This document shows positions 53,699 through 62,088 of a stretch of DNA of 64,000 bases, piece by piece. Below the pieces are notes generated by a model. It was not told the DNA's origin. It saw nothing but the letters and a program-made list of their open reading frames with translations, and searched no databases. Within the stretch, counting starts at the first letter, position 1. Every line of letters starts with the position of its first letter. The stretch covers positions 1 to 64,000 of the forward strand of contig DIZI01000014.1 of NCBI GenBank assembly GCA_002427885.1, in the 5' to 3' direction. Position numbers and translations under genes: made by a program. The stretch is from Paludibacter sp. UBA6032 (lineage in GTDB: Bacteria > Bacteroidota > Bacteroidia > Bacteroidales > Paludibacteraceae).

Positions 53699-55921
53699 TT
53701 AATCCAGTTTGAACTTTGTTTCTTTCAAATCCCTTGAATTTCCACCAATAAACAATTTATAATCTCCGGGCTCGGTGCCATAAGTCATATCCAACCGATG
53801 AAAGGCAAGCATATCGGGCGTAATAGTAAAAGTCACCACTTTACTTTCCCCAACTTTCAATGCTATTTTTTCAAAACCTTTTAATTCCTTTACCGGACGG
53901 GTTATGCTTCCTACCAGGTCGCGAACATAGCATTGAACCACCTCTTCGCCGGCAGCATTTCCGGTATTGGTTACATTCACCGATGCTTTCAATTCTCCCT
54001 TTTCAGTAAGATCAGTGGTTGACAGGCTTATATCCGAATAGGCAAAAGTGGTATAACTCAGTCCGTATCCAAATGGAAACAACGGATCATTCGGACAATC
54101 AATATATCTTGATTTGTATTTGGGGTCTTTCAAATAGATGGGGCGACCGGAATTTTTTTCGTAATAGAAAATGGGTATTTGTCCCACATTCCGTGGGAAT
54201 GTCATGGTTAGTTTACCGGATGGATTGTATTGCCCAAAAAGAACATTCGTAACGGCTTTCCCGCCCATGGTTCCCGGGTACCAGGCCTCGAGCATAGCAT
54301 CAGCCAGTTCATTTTCTTTTGTCAATGTCAACGGCCGGCCATTCATTAATACCACAACGATGGGTTTATTTAATGCTTTGAGTTTTTCCAGTAATTCGGT
54401 TTGTACTCCGGGCATATCGATATTTGATCTACTGGCTGCTTCTCCGCTCCAGTCCCAACTTTCACCTATCACCAGTACAATTTTATCGGCTCTGCGGGCA
54501 GCGGCAATAGCAGCGGCAAATCCGCTCCGGTCATCACCCATTTTCTTACAACCTTCAGCATAAATTGTATTCGCGTCACCGTTATAATTTTTCAGTTCTT
54601 CCAAAATCGATTGAAGGTAATTTCCGTCACCTGCAGCAATCCACGAACCAAGCAAATCGCGTTTAGAATTGGCGAGTTCTCCGATAACAGCTATTTTCTC
54701 CCCTTTTACTAAAGGTAAAGTCTTGTTGTCATTTTTCAACAAAACCATTGATTTCTGTGCCATATCCAAAGCTGCCGCCAAATGTTCCGGAGCATAAAGT
54801 TCCCTTTTCTCACGGGATTCGCTACAGTAGCGGTAAGGATCATCAAATAATCCCAACATGAACTTGACATATAATATACGATGGACTGCATCATATATGT
54901 CTTTCATAGGAATCAGTCCTTCATTCAATGACTTTTTCAGGTATTTAGCATATACATCGCCCTGCATATCCATATCAACACCTGCTTTAATAGCCAATAA
55001 TCCTGCATCAGCATCATTATCAGCCACACCATGGTTTACCATTTCGTTGATTGATGTATAATCGGTAACCACAAATCCTTTGAAACCCAGTTGATCTCTT
55101 AAAACATCTGTTAGTAAATATCTGCTTCCGGTTGCCGGAACTCCATCCAGTTCATTAAATGACGACATAACACTCATCGCACCTGCATCGATAGCTGCTT
55201 TGTAAGGAGGAAGATAAGTATCTAAGAAAACACGACGGGACATGTCGACTGTATTATAATCGCGTCCGGCAAGGGGTGCACCATAGGCGGCAAAATGTTT
55301 TACGCAGGCTAAAATGGTTAGTGAGTCGGCTAAATTATCTCCCTGAAATCCGTGTACACGGGCTGCTGCAATTTTCGATCCTAAATAAGGGTCTTCCCCG
55401 GCGCCTTCGGAAACTCTTCCCCATCGGGGGTCGACCGAAATATCGCACATGGGTGCAAATGTCCAGTTAATTCCCGATGCGGCTGCTTCAGTAGCTGAAA
55501 CACGGGCTGACTTTTCAATAGCCGCTAAATCCCACGAGGCCGATTCTCCCAACGAAATTGGGAAAATTGTTTTTTGTCCGTGGATAACATCGTATCCAAA
55601 CAACAACGGAATATGTAATCTTGATTCTTCGACGGCAATTTTTTGAAGTTTGCGTGTATAAGCTGCCGTGTATGCGTTGAAAATATTTCCACAGTTCCCT
55701 TTGCGGATTTCGTCCATATACCCTTTTTTGAGAGATGGGCCGGTTACATCCCAATCGCTGGAGTATAAAACCATTTGACCTATTTTTTCATCCAAAGTCA
55801 TCAACTCCATCACCGAATCGACTCTTTCATCAATTCTTTTTTCCTGAGCCGTTCTTAAGGAAGGACCGCAGCCTGTGAGTGAAATTGACGCTATTATTGC
55901 AAAGACAATATTTTTTTTCAT
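53699..55921 (-). CDS. GH3 beta-glucosidase
   Basis: A 740-aa lipoprotein-like enzyme: signal peptide with lipobox SLTGC (Cys18). The (beta/alpha)8 domain has KHFAAYG (208-214) and the nucleophile Asp287 in FVVTDYTS. The second domain carries the likely acid/base Glu494 in DWSGEAASRS. A fibronectin-like C-terminal domain (about 640-738) follows. It would release glucose from sophoro-oligosaccharides supplied by the GH144 enzymes, as the corresponding Bacteroides GH3 does. It is the first gene of the locus, with dyad elements upstream. Confidence 0.9.
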   Translation of the reverse strand: MKKNIVFAIIASISLTGCGPSLRTAQEKRIDERVDSVMELMTLDEKIGQMVLYSSDWDVTGPSLKKGYMDEIRKGNCGNIFNAYTAAYTRKLQKIAVEESRLHIPLLFGYDVIHGQKTIFPISLGESASWDLAAIEKSARVSATEAAASGINWTFAPMCDISVDPRWGRVSEGAGEDPYLGSKIAAARVHGFQGDNLADSLTILACVKHFAAYGAPLAGRDYNTVDMSRRVFLDTYLPPYKAAIDAGAMSVMSSFNELDGVPATGSRYLLTDVLRDQLGFKGFVVTDYTSINEMVNHGVADNDADAGLLAIKAGVDMDMQGDVYAKYLKKSLNEGLIPMKDIYDAVHRILYVKFMLGLFDDPYRYCSESREKRELYAPEHLAAALDMAQKSMVLLKNDNKTLPLVKGEKIAVIGELANSKRDLLGSWIAAGDGNYLQSILEELKNYNGDANTIYAEGCKKMGDDRSGFAAAIAAARRADKIVLVIGESWDWSGEAASRSNIDMPGVQTELLEKLKALNKPIVVVLMNGRPLTLTKENELADAMLEAWYPGTMGGKAVTNVLFGQYNPSGKLTMTFPRNVGQIPIFYYEKNSGRPIYLKDPKYKSRYIDCPNDPLFPFGYGLSYTTFAYSDISLSTTDLTEKGELKASVNVTNTGNAAGEEVVQCYVRDLVGSITRPVKELKGFEKIALKVGESKVVTFTITPDMLAFHRLDMTYGTEPGDYKLFIGGNSRDLKETKFKLD

Positions 55922-56004
55922 AATGTATAATTTTTAGAACCTAAAATTAACACCACAAAGAAACTGATTGTTTTGTCCAAAAAAAAATTTTATGACCCAA
56001 TTAG

Positions 56005-56074
56005 AACCCTACATAAAAATATTGCAAAAAAAAGAAACCCTATTTTAACCCTACAACGGATTAAAACAGGGTTT
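56005..56074. promoter_or_regulatory. Repeats and dyad upstream of the glucan locus
   Basis: Three AACCCTA motifs (56005-56011, 56036-56042, 56047-56053) lie on one strand. The dyad 56035-56048 with 56061-56074 has 14-bp arms and one mismatch. It lies about 85-155 bp before the GH3 start, a plausible binding region for the locus regulator. No regulator gene is in the window. The remainder of 55922-56278 shows nothing else. Confidence 0.5.
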
Positions 56075-56278
56075 TAAACTACTGAATAACTATCTATTAG
56101 TTACTTTATCTGTTTTGAACAATATTCTCTGAAATATATCAAAAACTTCGTAAATTTCAGGAATAAAGGGATAAGAATCACCAACCTTAGTTATTTTGGA
56201 CCTAAATTCAACAGCAAAACACCGGATTAAATTCAGGGCAGTTCGAAAAATAACTTGTGTAAGCTATTTTTAGTCTTT

Positions 56279-57136
56279 TTATTTGCGCTCCAGAGGCACA
56301 ATACTCCCGGCCATCTCGCCAATAATGTTTATCAATTCTGTTCCTGAAGGAACTACAATTTTGGCATTTTTGGAGAGTGATGCTTCCACCGCTTCCAGTT
56401 TGCGTAATAATTGTGCGTTTCCGACAAAGTATTTATCGGCGGCATCATTCACCAGTCTTATGGCTTCGGCGTCACCTTCGGCATGTAATATTTTCGATTG
56501 TTTATAGCCTTCGGCTTCTTTAATCTTAGCCCGTTTTATTCCATCGGCAACCGTTTCGGCAGCCGTGGCCGAATCGATAGCGGCAATTTTCTCATTCTCT
56601 GCTTTTACCACCTTATTCATGGTTTCCTGAACATCTTTTGGCGGATCAATTTCTTTCAATTCGGTGCGGACAATCTCGATGCCCCAGGTTTTAGTCTCGT
56701 TGTGCAAGGTGTTATAAAGCTCCGCGTTGATTTTCCCGCGTTCGCTGTTTGCCGATTTAAGCGTAAGCGTTCCGATAATATTACGCAGGGTTGTGCGTGC
56801 CAGGTTTACAATCTGCCATTTATAATTGTTGACATTATAAATAGCTCCTTTTACGCTTTCTTCATCATTTTTTACCCTGAAGTAAACCTGAGCATCTACG
56901 CTTGCATTCAAATTATCGTTGGTGATGATTTCCTGCGGATCGGCATTTACCATTTGCTCCGTTACATTGACAATGTAAATTCTGTCAATCACCGGAATAA
57001 TCCAATGAAAACCCGGATCTGCAAATTTATAATACTTTCCAAGTCTCTCAATTAAGCCCCGTTCGGTTGGACGTACAATTTTAATTCCAATAAAAAACAC
57101 AAGGACGACAAAAATTACTAGATACAAATAGATCAT
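56279..57136 (-). CDS. SPFH/band 7 membrane protein (QmcA-like)
   Basis: A 285-aa protein with an N-terminal membrane helix (about 3-20), then the SPFH domain starting at KIVRPTERGLIERLGKY and ending near RTELKEIDPPKDVQETMNKV, followed by a coiled-coil-like stretch rich in A and E (ENEKIAAIDSATAAETVADG). The C-terminal GNAQLLRKLEAVEASLSKNA is typical for stomatin-like proteins that form oligomeric rings. No NfeD partner gene is adjacent. It marks the left border of the Rhs array. Confidence 0.9.
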   Translation of the reverse strand: MIYLYLVIFVVLVFFIGIKIVRPTERGLIERLGKYYKFADPGFHWIIPVIDRIYIVNVTEQMVNADPQEIITNDNLNASVDAQVYFRVKNDEESVKGAIYNVNNYKWQIVNLARTTLRNIIGTLTLKSANSERGKINAELYNTLHNETKTWGIEIVRTELKEIDPPKDVQETMNKVVKAENEKIAAIDSATAAETVADGIKRAKIKEAEGYKQSKILHAEGDAEAIRLVNDAADKYFVGNAQLLRKLEAVEASLSKNAKIVVPSGTELINIIGEMAGSIVPLERK

Positions 57137-57454
57137 TTTTAATTCCCTTTCTTTTCTTTAAATGAATAATGTGTTTAAATGTCTGGTTATGAATATAAAT
57201 TGCAGTAAAGTTACAGAGAATATTGCTGTATTGTTCTAAATTTCTATATTATTTTCATTCGTTCGCCGTAGTGTATAAAATCCTGCAGCCGATGTCTCAG
57301 CTAAAAGGAAAGCTCTAGCTTTCCTTCTAACTTGAACGAAGCGAAAGACGCTTCGCTCAACATACCGAACCAACTAAGTTGCACTGAACTGAGCCGAACA
57401 TTTAACACCAACCTGCGCCGAACTGAGATACAGATTCTTGCCTGCGACGATAAG
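57137..57454. other. Spacer with two hairpins at the left end of the Rhs array
   Basis: No gene is credible here. Two perfect hairpins lie close together: AAGGAAAGCT and its complement (57305-57326, two-base loop) and CGAAGCG with CGCTTCG (57337-57355, five-base loop). Both could be terminators for the array. Several CCGAAC motifs occur between 57365 and 57427. A 71-aa open frame at 57301-57516 on the minus strand starts in the repeat and looks like a decayed tail. Confidence 0.5.
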
Positions 57455-57480
57455 AAAAGCAGATGAAACCACCTGCTTTT
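57455..57480. repeat. Cassette-boundary hairpin, scar copy
   Basis: The 26-bp element AAAAGCAG-N10-CTGCTTTT occurs at 57455-57480, identical to those at 59309, 60935 and 62071. Here no Rhs core follows it, so the cassette it once headed is missing or was cut off. Confidence 0.9.
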
Positions 57481-57530
57481 ATTAATCCTACTTAAACTTC
57501 CTCTGTTGATTTTCAATTAATTGTTTTCTC

Positions 57531-57987
57531 ATCAACACATCTGAAGCATTACCCCATCTCATCTAAATATGCTCAAATATAGTATTGGTAATAGAATAGG
57601 GAGTATTATTGCTAAAATCACCCAAAAACCCCTGCTCAATTTCTGATTCTTTGTTTCGTTCGACCATTTACTTTTCAATACTTTATATCGCTTTCGGTAT
57701 CTTATGTAGAACATAATAGTTATCAACAACATCAAAACCAAAATTATAGGTTTTCCTAAATCTTTATCTTGATTCCCATATTTTTCAAAAAAGAAAGCTA
57801 GGTGTATAAGCCCATATAAATCAATAATTAGCATTGATACAATCAATGAAACAGCCATAATGCCGGTAATGCCAGTTTCACCATCCCACTTCATATAAGC
57901 TTTTGTAACCCGATAATAAATGTAATCTAAATACGTCATAATTATTTAATTACTTTTTTTCTTATCAACACATCTGAAGCATTACCC
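57531..57987. repeat. 24-bp direct repeat flanking the lone immunity-like gene
   Basis: The same 24 bases (beginning ATCAACACAT, ending CATTACCC) lie at 57531-57554 and 57964-57987, on either side of the gene at 57559-57939. Looser versions follow other immunity genes (about 61000-61023 and 59375-59398). The pair could have served in gain or duplication of that gene. Confidence 0.85.
57559..57939 (-). CDS. Lone membrane protein, probable orphan immunity gene
   Basis: A 126-aa protein with three hydrophobic segments (about 27-51, 66-80, 105-125) and basic loops. No family is recognised. It has no toxin module of its own: it follows the immunity gene of the frameshifted cassette by 42 bp and is bracketed by 24-bp direct repeats. 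By position it is likely an immunity protein kept after its toxin was lost, or a second protector for the preceding hydrophobic toxin. Confidence 0.6.
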   Translation of the reverse strand: MTYLDYIYYRVTKAYMKWDGETGITGIMAVSLIVSMLIIDLYGLIHLAFFFEKYGNQDKDLGKPIILVLMLLITIMFYIRYRKRYKVLKSKWSNETKNQKLSRGFWVILAIILPILLPILYLSIFR

Positions 57988-58515
57988 ATTCTTCGCTCTT
58001 TTTAATGCAGTTTTCGATATAAAAGGGAAAGCCTCTCTTTTGTTTACAATTCTTACATTCAAAAGTTTCTCCAATTTACGAACAACAAGTCTAGTGACTA
58101 GAAATTCATCATCGTTTTTTAAGCAAATCATATAATAATAATGTGTTTTCCATGGCATTAGCATTCTGTAAGTATCATCATAATTTTTTGAGTTTATCAT
58201 TCTTACTCTGTCAACTTCATCCAAGCGAAATGTGAATTCTGTTTCTTTGTCAATTATTTTTACTTCGGTTGTTACATCGTCAATGATTAAAACTTTATTT
58301 CTATCAATTATATAGTAGTTAAAGTGGAGTATTAAAGAAGGTATTATTATAAAAAGTAAGAATATAACACCAATAGACATTGCCAAATAATTATTTTCTA
58401 TGGTAAAAATAATGAACAACTTAATACTAACAAGAAAAAATAAAATAAAAATAAAAATGGGATATATTAATGGTAATATAAACGACCCCAATGACATTCT
58501 TTTAACTGTTTCCAT
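57982..58515 (-). CDS. Probable immunity protein 3 (membrane, PH-like tail)
   Basis: A 177-aa protein with two membrane helices (about 11-35 and 44-65) followed by a cytoplasmic or periplasmic beta-rich segment, IIDRNKVLIIDDVTTEVKII and FTFRLDEVDRVRMIN, that resembles bacterial PH-like domains. It starts 12 bp after the toxin of the frameshifted cassette. Membrane location fits a partner of a hydrophobic, possibly pore-forming toxin. Assignment is by position. Confidence 0.65.
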   Translation of the reverse strand: METVKRMSLGSFILPLIYPIFIFILFFLVSIKLFIIFTIENNYLAMSIGVIFLLFIIIPSLILHFNYYIIDRNKVLIIDDVTTEVKIIDKETEFTFRLDEVDRVRMINSKNYDDTYRMLMPWKTHYYYMICLKNDDEFLVTRLVVRKLEKLLNVRIVNKREAFPFISKTALKRAKNG

Positions 58516-58527
58516 ATTGTAGGTTTT

Positions 58528-59326
58528 TTAGTGGGGAAATAAATCCGAATCTAGTAAGTTTTGAGTAGTAAATGCATTATTGATCCAAGACGTGATTGAA
58601 CACAGTTTGTCATACATTATTTCACCAACAGTAAAAGATGGACCCGCCAAGGGAACATCATAAAGAGCAACACCAACAGCAATGGCTCTATATGCATAAC
58701 GTTTTCCACTTATTTCTTCGGCATTAAAATATTGATAAGAGTCTTTAACAAAATCCAATGCGGTAGTTATAGGTCCTAATCCTTTCAATTTGGGAAATTT
58801 TGATGATAGAACTGTTGTCGCAACATCAATAGCAGGCTTAGCTTTCTCATAAACATTAGTCACGTTTTTTACATCCCCATCTTTCAGCACCTGATCCTTA
58901 TTTACCGGCACTGAGCTTTGGCTCGTTGAACTTCCGTAGTAACTACCGTACAAACCATCCATAAGTGGATCGCCACTGTTAGGATCACTATGATCGGAAG
59001 AATAAAGATTTGCATAATTTTGAGTATCCTTTCCTATCTTGACTGTAATCGTGTCCTGTTACAACAATTTCTGGTCCTCCATAACTATAATCACCCATAC
59101 CGGTAGGGTCTATCCTGTTTACCGGATCACCACTGCAATACATATACGGACTTTGACTATAGTACATTTCCGCAAGCGGATCTACAGTTGTAAATCCCGG
59201 GTTAGCAGCATCCTGCCAACGTGCGCTAAAGTCATACTCATTCAGCCCGTGCATACGGTCTATCTCTTTGCCGCTGTAAAGATAAGGATTTACTTTACTG
59301 GTTTTAATAAAAGCAGATGAAACCAC
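58528..59326 (-). pseudogene. Orphan Rhs-toxin cassette 3, frameshifted
   Basis: The cassette starts like its siblings (GTG at 59326, KVNPYLYSGKEIDRMHG, DPTGMG, GHDYSQDRK) but the frame breaks after QDRK and stops at 58988. One extra G, or on the plus strand one extra C near 59026-59030, explains it: removing it restores the shared DTQNYANLYSSDHSDPNSGD and joins to the second frame (58962-58528) without loss. The toxin region after VPVNKDQVLKDG (about 115 aa) has a hydrophobic centre (AYRAIAVGVALYDVPLAGPS) and is not a family I know. It could be a pore-former. A sequencing error is possible. Confidence 0.8.
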
Positions 59327-59347
59327 CTGCTTTTATTAATCCTACTT
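59168..59347. repeat. Rhs-core/hairpin repeat, cassette 3
   Basis: About 180 bp nearly identical to 60794-60974 and closely related to 61929-62100 and 63553-63676. It covers the coding region for NPYLYSGKEIDRMHGLNEYD to the DPLAE end, the upstream hairpin (59309-59334) and a few bases beyond. It provides homology for recombination between cassettes. Confidence 0.9.
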
Positions 59348-59396
59348 AAACTTCATAAATTGATTTTCATATTAATACTTTTGAAACATTGCCACA

Positions 59397-60140
59397 TTAT
59401 TTATTGTCCAGTTCTTTTATCTTTTTATAAAGTTCTAATGAACTCTTTCTCTTAGAAAAGAAGCCAGCCACTAAACCGATGCTTATTAGCAAGGTTGCAA
59501 ACGATGACTTTGGAGCAATTACTAAGTGAAGAACAATGGCTGAAACTATCAATATGGTCATCAAATAAATAATAACAGTACCTGTTTTAGATGCAAAGAA
59601 ACCCGCCAATAACTGGATCTGATCTTCTTCTGTTTTATCGGCATTGTACTGTTTTACCTGATTGTAAAATAAGGTAAGCAAACACTCGTTATTAAGCATT
59701 TCATTGAATGACTTTGTGTCTTTAAACTCCTTGTCAAAAAAATTAAACGACTTTGGCAACCCTTTTTTGAAATGAAGTGTAAGAGCCGTGATAGTGGGTG
59801 AGGATTCTCCAAAATAAAAGTTATACCCTTGTATTGACGTCCATGGATAAATTCTTTGTTTTTTCACACTTTCACCATCCGAATCTAAATACGAAACAGA
59901 AAAAGAATCATTATCCATTTCTAAAAGAACCTTACTTGTAAATATAGCCTTTATCTTTTTTTTGAAAATTAATGGAGAAACAAATAAAAATATGACTATA
60001 GGAATCCCAATTATAGACGGTATCTCTAACAATCTGCCAATATAAATCCATAATATGATAGATCCAAAAGGAATAATCCATGCTAAGAAAAAGCTTAAAT
60101 TTCCATTGTATAACTTTGTATTGTACTGTAATTTATTCAT
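59397..60140 (-). CDS. Probable immunity protein 2 (membrane, PH-like domain)
   Basis: A 247-aa membrane protein. Two helices (about 14-32 and 40-60) precede a beta-rich domain (about 75-145; VLLEMDNDSFSVSYLDSD, QRIYPWTSIQGYNFYFGE), similar in layout to YcxB-like/PH-like proteins, and two more helices follow (about 185-225). It begins 23 bp after toxin 2, itself strongly hydrophobic. Same pattern as immunity 3 but no obvious sequence match. Assignment is by position. Confidence 0.65.
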   Translation of the reverse strand: MNKLQYNTKLYNGNLSFFLAWIIPFGSIILWIYIGRLLEIPSIIGIPIVIFLFVSPLIFKKKIKAIFTSKVLLEMDNDSFSVSYLDSDGESVKKQRIYPWTSIQGYNFYFGESSPTITALTLHFKKGLPKSFNFFDKEFKDTKSFNEMLNNECLLTLFYNQVKQYNADKTEEDQIQLLAGFFASKTGTVIIYLMTILIVSAIVLHLVIAPKSSFATLLISIGLVAGFFSKRKSSLELYKKIKELDNK

Positions 60141-60163
60141 TTTAATAATATTATTTATTTATT

Positions 60164-60952
60164 TTAGGGATGTGTCATAGTATATGCATCCCACGCAACA
60201 CCACCCAAAGCCACAGCAGCACTTCCAATATTTACTACAGCACCTTCAGGACTGAATTCTAAAGCAAGAGCCGCGACAGATATTCCTACAGTTATTAAAT
60301 CATTAGTATTAACACCATTATTCCACATATTTATTGCAGCTGGTACTCCTGCAAGAACAGCTCCAATTATAGTTGTAGGTCTGGTTAAAGCATGCCTTGC
60401 TGCGGTTTCTGAAATTTTCACAGCAAGTTTTATATCCGCACCTGCTTGGCTCATAACGTCTGCAGTCATACCTACTGCAGCCGGTAGTTTTTCCAAACGA
60501 TTATCTTTCAGCTCCGGATCCTTATTTACCGGCACTGAGCTTTGGCTCTGTTGTCCATTTTGGTAATAACTGTACTGTCCATCCATAAGTGGATCGCCAC
60601 TGTTAGGATCACTATGATCGGAAGAATAAAGATTTGCATAATTTTGACCATCCCTTTTACCTTGACTGTAATCGTGTCCATCACAATTAACGTTACCTAA
60701 TTGATTATCATCGTGAATACCCATCCCGGTTGGATCAGTAAAATTCACCGGATTATTTACACAATATGCATAAGGTGATATGTCATAATAATATTCCGCA
60801 AGCGGATCTACAGTTGTAAATCCCGGGTTAGCAGCATCCTGCCAACGTGCGCTAAAGTCGTACTCATTCAGCCCGTGCATACGGTCTATCTCTTTGCCGC
60901 TGTAAAGATACGGATTTACTTTACTGGTTTTAAGAAAAGCAGATGAAACCAC
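60164..60952 (-). CDS. Orphan Rhs-toxin cassette 2
   Basis: A 262-aa frame whose only possible start is GTG at 60952 in the hairpin loop; an in-frame TAA lies just three codons upstream. Residues 1-76 are the Rhs core ending DPTGMG; the shared linker runs to about 147 (SSVPVNKD). The unique toxin (about 150-262) has two hydrophobic stretches (LTRPTTIIGAVLAGVPAAIN and LITVGISVAALALEF) and ends VAWDAYTMTHP. I recognise no family; a membrane-acting toxin is possible. It has no promoter of its own, so it is probably silent until moved behind the main Rhs gene. Confidence 0.78.
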   Translation of the reverse strand: MVSSAFLKTSKVNPYLYSGKEIDRMHGLNEYDFSARWQDAANPGFTTVDPLAEYYYDISPYAYCVNNPVNFTDPTGMGIHDDNQLGNVNCDGHDYSQGKRDGQNYANLYSSDHSDPNSGDPLMDGQYSYYQNGQQSQSSVPVNKDPELKDNRLEKLPAAVGMTADVMSQAGADIKLAVKISETAARHALTRPTTIIGAVLAGVPAAINMWNNGVNTNDLITVGISVAALALEFSPEGAVVNIGSAAVALGGVAWDAYTMTHP

Positions 60953-60974
60953 CTGCTTTTATTAATCCTACTTA
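60794..60974. repeat. Rhs-core/hairpin repeat, cassette 2
   Basis: Nearly identical to 59168-59347. It contains the hairpin at 60935-60960 and the same Rhs core. The shared pre-toxin linker is a second repeat at about 60503-60680. Confidence 0.9.
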
Positions 60975-61026
60975 GTGATTTTCAATTAATTATTTTCTTA
61001 TTGACTCATTTGAACCATTACCCAAA

Positions 61027-61278
61027 TTAATCCGTAATTTGAAAACATTCTACAAAGAAGTCAAAATCACTAAATTTGTAATTTGACAAGTCTTGAAAAT
61101 AGTTTAAAAACTGTTGATACTGATTGGCATCCACCCCGTACACTTTGTAAATATCTGGGTCATCTTCATCAACATTGATTATAGATTTTAAAAGCTCCAA
61201 AGAAATGCTAACAATGATTTCATGAATTAATTCATCATTGTTTTTGTTATATACAGAAATTACTCTCTCTACTTTCAT
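61027..61278 (-). CDS. Probable immunity protein 1 (partner of the E3-like toxin)
   Basis: An 83-aa acidic soluble protein (VDEDDPDIYKVYGVDAN; FSDFDFFVECF). It starts 12 bp after the E3-like toxin. Length and acidity match the class of colicin E3 immunity proteins (about 85 aa) that neutralise the basic nuclease domain, though I see no clear sequence match to them. Confidence 0.75.
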   Translation of the reverse strand: MKVERVISVYNKNNDELIHEIIVSISLELLKSIINVDEDDPDIYKVYGVDANQYQQFLNYFQDLSNYKFSDFDFFVECFQITD

Positions 61279-61290
61279 ATTTATATTTAT

Positions 61291-62088
61291 TTACAATGCT
61301 AATAATAATGGAGTAGCTGCACCATCTGTAACAATAATAAGTATACCTACTCCAATAACAACCCCAACTCCAACTACTACTGGGTCAATTGTACGTCCAG
61401 GTACGGGTGGTTTTGTTTGAGTACCATCTGGACTCCAAACTCCTTTATGTTTACCTCTTGGATTATATCTTTCTAACTCACCATGTTGTCCATCCCATTC
61501 TCCTATATCGCCATCAGGTAGCTTCCAACGAGGTCTACCTCCTTTTGGTTTGCTTTTTTCTGCATCAGGAAAACCAGGAAGGGAGCGTGGCGGCGGTGTA
61601 TATGACGGCTTTGTACTCCCATCTTTCAGCACCGGATCCTTATTTACCGGCACTGAGCTTTGGCTATGTTGGCCATTTTGGTAAAAATTATCGGAATATC
61701 CATCCATAAGTGGATTGCCACTGTTAGGATTGCTATGATCGGAAGAATAAAGATTTGCATAATTTTGACCATCACTTCTATCTTGACTGTAATTATCTTG
61801 ACTGTAATCGTGTCCCCAACAATTAACGTTACCCAATTGATTATCATCGTGAATACCCATCCCGGTTGGATCAGTAAAATTCACCGGATTATTTACACAA
61901 TATGCATAAGGTGATATGTCATAATAATCTTCCGACAGCTGATCCATCGTTGTAAATCCCGGATTAGCAGCATCCTGCCATCGTGCGCTGAAATCGTACT
62001 CATTCAGCCCGTGCATACAGTCTATCTCTTTGCCGCTGTAAAGATACGGATTTACTTTACTGGTTTTAAGAAAAGCAGATGAAACCAC
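61291..62088 (-). CDS. Orphan Rhs-toxin cassette 1 with colicin E3-like nuclease
   Basis: A 265-aa frame from GTG at 62088. The Rhs core (11-76) has changes not seen in its siblings (Cys24 in EIDCMHG, Gln50 for Pro). The linker reaches SSVPVNKD (144-151). Residues about 183-232 form an E3-type RNase domain: EWDGQHGELERYNPRGKHKG carries Asp199, His202 and Glu206, the spacing D-x2-H-x3-E of the colicin E3 catalytic site, which cuts 16S rRNA in the decoding centre. A hydrophobic tail of about 30 residues (236-265) follows the nuclease; in colicins the nuclease is at the very end. The immunity gene is 12 bp downstream. Confidence 0.83.
   Translation of the reverse strand: MVSSAFLKTSKVNPYLYSGKEIDCMHGLNEYDFSARWQDAANPGFTTMDQLSEDYYDISPYAYCVNNPVNFTDPTGMGIHDDNQLGNVNCWGHDYSQDNYSQDRSDGQNYANLYSSDHSNPNSGNPLMDGYSDNFYQNGQHSQSSVPVNKDPVLKDGSTKPSYTPPPRSLPGFPDAEKSKPKGGRPRWKLPDGDIGEWDGQHGELERYNPRGKHKGVWSPDGTQTKPPVPGRTIDPVVVGVGVVIGVGILIIVTDGAATPLLLAL

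Noticed and set aside
57301..57516. A 71-aa gene at the left end of the Rhs array
   Set aside because: It is a frame through the boundary repeat and hairpins with no conserved content; treated as a scar.
58528..58962. Independent 144-aa gene
   Set aside because: Its start is inside the linker shared by all cassettes; it is the second half of a frameshifted cassette.
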